Shown here one piece after another: positions 59,001 to 64,000 of a stretch of 64,000 nucleotides of DNA. A model generated the notes under the pieces. That model was given only the letters and a program-made list of their open reading frames with translations, searched no databases and was not told the DNA's origin. A program made the position numbers and the translations under genes. Positions within the stretch are counted from its first letter, which is position 1. Each line of letters begins with the position of its first letter. This DNA is from Boswellia sacra (taxonomy: Eukaryota; Streptophyta; Magnoliopsida; Sapindales; Burseraceae): NCBI GenBank assembly GCA_013180625.2, contig SNVD02014566.1, positions 1-64,000 on the forward strand, read 5' to 3'.

Positions 59001-61868
59001 TATTTGGTTATCAAATACAATCTGACTGATTACATGGAATGAAGCAATAAGCAGAAACATGCAGCATCATACCAACTGCCTCGCAGAATGGGCAAAGGTA
59101 AATAATTCTGGAGGTGCTGCTACAGCATATTTCAGAAAAGATAGCTGACCATCAGTATTCTTCCAAACAGACCCACAAATGGCGTGCAGAGGAAATGGAT
59201 CCTACATTAATTGCAGATATTTAGATTAGCATGGACAGTACTTGATGAATTCACGTGTAATTATTAAAACATATTTGACATGCACCTTTATACATGTTTA
59301 ACAAATATACCTGGCACGCATATCCATACACAGACATGAAAAAAGAGAGAGCCTCCTCACTGGGTAAGTGGAAACAGTCATAATCCAAGTTTTCAATAAC
59401 ATGAATCCAGTTGGTGTCAGGAGCCTGCATTCACAATAAATATTTAGGAATCATGCAGGTATTTTCACAAAGTACAAATCGCAACATTCAAACAGAAAAA
59501 CCAGAATAACAGTATTAAAACTCACAAGCTGCTTGATGGTTTTCACAAGGACTTCGACATTCCAGGAGCTTGGTAGGGGCAGATCCGACAGAGTGCCACA
59601 ACCAAGGGCCAGGCCAAATGTTGAAAACATGTTCTGGTTGTCTTCAAGACCAGCGTGGTTGCAAGCAATAGCGCCAAGTAATCTAGAAATGGTAATCTCT
59701 GTCAATGGTAAGAAAAGAGAGAGAATATCTTTGCAGTGCGCAGCATCAACCGTGCATCCACAGCCTAATTCCTTCATAACATCTCCCATGCTCATTTCCT
59801 TCTGAATTTCTGCTAAAATGTCATCAAAATCATCACCTACACATTCATTGGACAAATCCTTTTCTCTGCAGCAAAAAAAAAAAAAAAAAAGGCAATTATA
59901 CAGATTATATGTCTTTCAACAGGAAAAACATTTGGCTTGATAAGATATAATCAATGCAAAGCTATTCAAAATTAAAAAACAACTAAAAAGGTAGCATCTT
60001 ATATACTTGGAGTCATGCAGTTCATCGGGAAGCACTGGAGCCAAGACAAACTGGGTAAGATCTTTTGATTGCACTAAAGACAATATCTGCATAAGGGAAT
60101 CTACATGCTTGGAAAGGTCATTTGACCGCTGTAGAAACATAACAATATTCTGAATTTGCTCAGACGAATTCACCGGCACCGGGTTGGCACACAACTTTTC
60201 GATCTGAGCCATACAAAAATTCTTCCCTAGAAAGCAGAAAGATTTTAATTTATATAAGATCAAAAGTCAAAATAAATGACAAGAAAACTGAGAATGGAAA
60301 AATCTAATTAAGCAAGTAAGGGTACAACAACTCAACAACCATGCTCATCAAAACCTGCAACTTACCACACATTTTAGCTTCAAGACTTTCTGAATCAGAC
60401 AAAGCAAGACCAATCCCAATCCTTTCAGGAACAGATAAGTGTAGCACATTTGATAAATTCTCCAGGAGTTGCTCATTGATCTCAGTACTTCTTAGAGACT
60501 GACTAAACACAGTACTGAAATTTGGTTTATCCATGATGAATTTGAAAACTGATGCTACAACTGATTCAAGTTGTGGATTCTTTGAATCAGTCCCTTGGAG
60601 ATTCAAGTGATCCAAGCAAGTTTGAAGCACCATAATGCCTTCCCCAATTCCATATTCAATAAACTGTCGAGCAGAGGGTAAAAACAATACACCATGAATC
60701 ACTTAGAATTATCAAATGAATTCTATGAGACAAGGATGAATTTATCACATTTTATTTGGCTGACTATAGTAATGTAATGCATCAATAATTAGAAGACAAA
60801 GTTAATAAGCCACGTTTACATAGATTTCACTTGAAGACAAATGCCAGCAAGCAACTTCACAAACCCCCCTGGGTGAATAAAAAGATAAAATCTATCTTTA
60901 TTTCTGACCCCCTGGGTGAATAAAAGATCAAATCTATTTTTATTTCTGACTTGAAGTGTAGTAGCAAAATTGTGCACCCAAAGGTATCAGTCCACAAAAT
61001 AAAAATAGCGGTCTTAGAAAAGTATAATGATTACTTGGAACACAGAGCATCGTTAATAGCAGTTGAACTGTCCGAAGCAAATGAGCTCTCAAACTTTATA
61101 TTTTTATATTCCCAACTTATCCTAGTGTTACCGCAAATTAGGCTCTTCCAAAGTCATCAAATGTGGGTACATCCGAGTGCACAGTCTCCTTATTTATAAA
61201 TAATTAAATAACACCCCACACAAATTTAAAGTTGATTCAGCGGTATAATTTCTTCCAACTCCGGGTTATGTGAAACTTCTAACTTATGTCAGTCATAGGT
61301 TGCCAAGTCAACATCCTCATTATCCTTTTACTCAGCTTTGTTCTCACCTTGTTTTCTATATAATTTCTAGAAGATTTAATTATAATCCGTTTCCACGAAA
61401 ATATACAAGTTAAAATCAACAGCAGTGATTTGATTACATAAATTAGGCCTTAATTCAATACTCAAATCTCACGCTGTTAGGGTTTTTGTTTCAATGTCGT
61501 TGACTATCTTCCCTTTCCAGTGAATCTAGCTAATTTTTCACTCCTTTTTTTCAAGAAGAAAAAATAAAGCATAAAGCAATAATTCCACGAAAATCTAAAC
61601 GATGAAAGAACTATTTCTATACGTGCGAACAACCAAATTAACCTAATGACACTCAATCTACACTTAAGCACAATATTTCCACGAAATTAGGGTTTCTAAA
61701 GCGACAAACATGACTATAAACAAGTTGATAATCAATGTCAAGCAAAATTAAGGTTGCTGGCGGGGGAACCTGGCAGAGCTCTCGCGAAACGGAATCGGCG
61801 TTCGTCTCGTTCAAGCTTTGGAGCAAGAATCGAAGATGGCTCGGAATCATCGAAGAAAGCGGAAGCAT
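41089..61868 (-). CDS. NOT1: NOT1 (CNOT1), scaffold of the CCR4-NOT deadenylase complex
   Basis: 51 phase-consistent exons, 2437 residues. Exons: 61770-61868, 60366-60663, 60007-60226, 59526-59865, 59311-59424, 59073-59201, 58800-58991, 58517-58711, 58160-58297, 57912-58034, 57509-57816, 57118-57221, 56244-56338, 55931-56167, 55024-55215, 54858-54933, 54660-54727, 54306-54451, 53985-54093, 53748-53894, 53555-53602, 53345-53473, 52994-53233, 52761-52901, 52590-52675, 52395-52500, 51424-51519, 51131-51283, 50064-50246, 49728-49972, 49514-49646, 49297-49422, 48728-48772, 48465-48542, 48156-48272, 47651-47777, 47473-47573, 47237-47374, 47076-47156, 46424-46570, 46204-46335, 46054-46101, 45831-45977, 45696-45757, 43822-43975, 43533-43724, 43356-43460, 43042-43176, 41994-42230, 41324-41425, 41089-41238. 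It holds deadenylases and NOT modules for mRNA decay. TTP-binding-like helices are at about 690-870 and the CAF1-binding MIF4G at about 977-1200 ([25 protein letters not shown]). DUF3819 is at about 1290-1440. The NOT1 C-terminal domain is at about 2030-2400 ([39 protein letters not shown]). An in-frame Met at 61889 would add seven residues. Exon 11 carries an 18-residue duplication. Confidence 0.96.
42578..42953. mobile_element. hAT-like MITE in a NOT1 intron
   Basis: The left end reads CGGGTTTGTTTAGGCTTCTC. The right end, reverse-complemented, reads AAGGGCCTTTTTGTTTCAGC and then TTCTTCAAGTAGAA. It lies between exons 48 and 49, in an intron of about 0.8 kb, and has no ORF. The target duplication is unclear. 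Confidence 0.45.
43976..45695 (-). other. Largest NOT1 intron (between exons 44 and 45)
   Basis: 1.7 kb of AT-rich intron DNA. The minus frames at 44228-44410 and 45312-45572 show no domain. Correct splicing joins VPAF to SFAWLELV across it. Confidence 0.8.
57661..57768 (-). repeat. 54-bp in-frame tandem duplication in NOT1 exon 11
   Basis: 57661-57714 and 57715-57768 differ at two bases. They encode two consecutive 18-residue units, [17 protein letters not shown] and [17 protein letters not shown], at about residues 632-667. The unit sits in a poorly conserved acidic linker just before the TTP-binding-like region. Confidence 0.93.
60866..60950. repeat. Local tandem duplication in NOT1 intron 1
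   Basis: Two copies of about 42 bp, each starting CCCCTGGGTGAATAAAA and ending TTTATTTCTGAC, with a few differences. They lie in the 1.1-kb first intron. No functional role is visible. Confidence 0.8.
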
Positions 61869-62048
61869 GGTAGCTAGCGGTGGATTCAATGCTAAGGAAT
61901 CTAAAGAGATGGAGATAAATAAAGAGCTCTGTGAATGGCGGGAGATCTTGGAGTTGGAAAGATTGCAAAGACTGAGAAACGTCGAGAGAGCGCAGCGAGT
62001 AAGGTGCGTTGTGTAAAAAATGCAGCCTGACTGACGGTTCCTTATATA
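61869..62048 (-). promoter_or_regulatory. NOT1 5' leader and TATA box
   Basis: The minus strand has TATATAAG at 62041-62048, about 175 bases upstream of the chosen ATG, leaving a leader of roughly 145 bases. The ATG at 61889 is in frame with the CDS and could serve as an alternative start. Confidence 0.5.
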
Positions 62049-62886
62049 GCCTGGGTTTATCTTTAGCTTCGGCTTGAGTTCTTAATAACATTTTATATTA
62101 AACTCTAATTTATTTAAATAATTGTAACTTTTTTATTAATAATTTAATCTAAATGGCATCAAATAAACCCAGCCTTTTAAAAATAATTAAAATTATATAA
62201 TCTTGGACGATTTTACTCAAAGATAGAGGGTTAAAAAAAACTAAAACTAGTGGGAATTAGAGGGACTATTTTGAATATTATCACAATCTTAATTTATTTT
62301 GATTATTTAACTAACTAAATTTTTTTGTTGTTACATAATGAAGTGTGTTAGATCAGTATGTCAAGAATTACCTTTACTTTTTAAAATGCAAGTGACATAA
62401 TTCTATAATTTGATAAATTTCTTATCAAGTAGTGTTGGATAATTTGATATAATATTAATATTGGTTTAAATATTTAGTAATATTTGACAAATATGTTAAT
62501 AAAATGTTGAATTAACACTTGGTTATGCCAAAAAAATAACAATTTATCAGAAGATTGCTGAAGAGAAAAGATATATTGTGACAAATATTTTCATAAAATT
62601 GAGTTGTAGAATTGTTAAGGGTGTGTTTTTTTATTAATCTAGTATTTTTGTTTTTAATTAAATTTAAAAATATGTGATTGATTTTAAATTATTTTAAATT
62701 TTAAAAATGAAATACGATTAAAATTAAATATAAATTATATTAAAAATTATACAACAAAAAAAATAAAATTTGGATTTATAAAAGAAAATAGGCTAGCTGA
62801 CCCCAAATGGTAACCATTAATATTTTTACGCAAGTAACCGATTAATTACCGGGTCGGGTCATCAAAGTCCAGAAAAGCCATCACGT
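62049..62886. other. Divergent intergenic region between NOT1 and RHIP1
   Basis: AT-rich, no ORF. It must contain upstream control DNA for both genes, which start about 1.07 kb apart in opposite directions. Confidence 0.6.
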
Positions 62887-62893
62887 TATATAA
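62887..62893 (+). promoter_or_regulatory. TATA box of RHIP1
   Basis: TATATAA about 45 bases upstream of the RHIP1 ATG. This is close to the start codon and implies a very short leader. Confidence 0.4.
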
Positions 62894-62937
62894 CATATGT
62901 ACAATATAATAGAGGAGAGGAAAAGCATCCCCGAACG

Positions 62938-63987
62938 ATGGCAACTGTAACAGAATCATCAGAGGGAGAGAAGGCACCAAGCAATATTGTTGTGAACTCA
63001 AAAGCCCTAGAACAGGCCACTCCATGGATTGAGTATGCAGTGCAACAAGCCATGATTTATCAAAAGATTGCTGAAGAGTCAATCGACTCGGCAATTCAAA
63101 CCTCCAGATCTCGCCTCTCCGAAATTCGCCTCACTGCTTCTGCGCACTTTCATCAGGCCATGGTACATTTCTGGAACCTCTCTTATTTTGTTTATTAAGA
63201 AGTGATTGCGAAAGAAAAGATAAATTAAATTGTATTGTTAGTTTTTCGACTTAAAGATGAGGAGCAATTTGAGAAATTTTTTAATGTTCTTTGAAAAAAA
63301 AAAAAACTTGAGGATTGCTGGAGAGAATATTAAAGGTTTGGTCAAAGATATCAGCTGTTTTAGAGTAACTAGGAGATAAGTTTTGTTAAATGATCATCAA
63401 TTTTCTCAGCTACCAATTAATTTGATATAATTCTTGAATGTAGGACACTTTGCAAGATGTTAAATCGGAGTATGCTGCTTACGAGGATATGCTTTTTGGG
63501 AAGGTTAAAGGTTTGTTCCACTTTCAACTGCTTATAACTGAATTGCCTTTTTCTTTAAGTTTCAGATTTTAAAGTCTAAGTGATAATCTTTTGTTGCAGA
63601 GGGTATTGATGTTGCGGCATCTCATCCACTTATTACGGGCGGAGTTGCCATTGGTCTGGGATCTGTGGTATTGAAAAGTATGGTCCTAGAATGTTTATGA
63701 TTACCTTTTATGTATCTAGTGTGTCGGCATGCATGAAGTTTCACTTGGTGACGTTAGGCGCCTGCTTACATTGGTTTATATTTTTCTACTGATTCATTTG
63801 AAAGGCAATGCTTTATAATGGTTATTAAGAAAAATTCATAGAAACAAACTTCTTCAGATAGCGTTATTGTTGCTCTCCTTTGAATTTTATGAGTTTATTG
63901 CAATTCGTATTGATATATTAGTTGCAACATGCAGGGCCAAGGCGTTTCTTGTATTACAACACCTTACGTCTTCTTCTGAGTGAAGAG
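62938..63987 (+). CDS. RHIP1: RGS1-HXK1-interacting protein 1 (RHIP1), 5' part
   Basis: In Arabidopsis RHIP1 associates with the G-protein regulator RGS1 and hexokinase 1 in glucose signalling. Four exons are visible, 62938-63162, 63444-63510, 63600-63677 and 63935-63987, all GT/AG and in phase. They encode about 141 residues and the gene continues past the window edge. Diagnostic stretches are TPWIEYAVQQAMIYQKI, SRSRLSEIRLTASAHFHQAM, DVKSEYAAYEDMLFGKVK, the hydrophobic ASHPLITGGVAIGLGSVVL (a possible membrane segment at about 105-123) and RPRRFLYYNTLRLLLSEE. The coiled-coil C-terminus lies outside. The first Met fits the family and no alternative start is nearby. Confidence 0.9.
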
Positions 63988-64000
63988 GTGAGCTAAATAA

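Noticed and set aside
1..64000. A prokaryotic-style defence system, operon or CRISPR array
   Set aside because: The gene structures are plant-type with introns, and no direct-repeat/spacer arrays or polycistronic layouts were seen.

Overview
The window is nuclear DNA from a flowering plant, most likely a woody eudicot. The NOT1, UNE10 and cyclin-U2 proteins look Citrus-like to me, but that is recognition from memory and not a search. The DNA is AT-rich with long intergenic stretches. Genes are split by GT/AG introns, and promoters carry TATA boxes. Several nested transposable elements are present. No prokaryotic features, CRISPR arrays or rRNA genes were seen, and no tRNA was recognised.

Layout. 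1-2347 is a transposon graveyard: the poly(A) tail of a probable LINE, a minus-strand Copia remnant with gag, primer site and one LTR, and a CACTA-type terminus. 2619-5741 (minus) is a chimeric locus that joins exons of three unrelated genes: an ABC1-like kinase, the peroxisomal LON2 protease and a bromodomain protein. They form one continuous open reading frame beside the CACTA end. This is the most novel object in the window. 6337-7778 (minus) is an intact beta-expansin. 7865-15168 is intergenic and contains one MITE. 15169-15970 (minus) is a cyclin-U2 (P-type cyclin) gene. 16053-23659 is intergenic, with four MITE or LTR insertions.

23660-32626 (minus) is a phytochrome-interacting bHLH gene of the UNE10/PIF8 type. 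Its fourth intron (6.8 kb) carries a young, structurally complete but mutated Ty1/Copia element in the opposite orientation (24470-29677, 466-bp LTRs, TTAAT target duplication). 36123-38111 (plus) is an F-box/LRR gene and 39830-40153 (plus) is Sec61 beta. 41089-61868 (minus) is a complete 51-exon NOT1 gene, the scaffold of the CCR4-NOT deadenylase. I traced every exon and all phases agree, giving 2437 codons plus stop. 62938 to the window end (plus) is the 5' part of RHIP1, divergent from NOT1.

The real genes are ordinary single-copy plant functions (wall loosening, cell cycle, light signalling, protein turnover, ER translocation, mRNA decay, sugar signalling) and do not form a functional cluster. 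The accessory interest lies in how mobile DNA has reshaped them: the three-gene chimera, the retrotransposon that splits the bHLH-coding region, a 36-bp duplication that copies a splice donor in UNE10, and a 54-bp in-frame duplication in a NOT1 exon.
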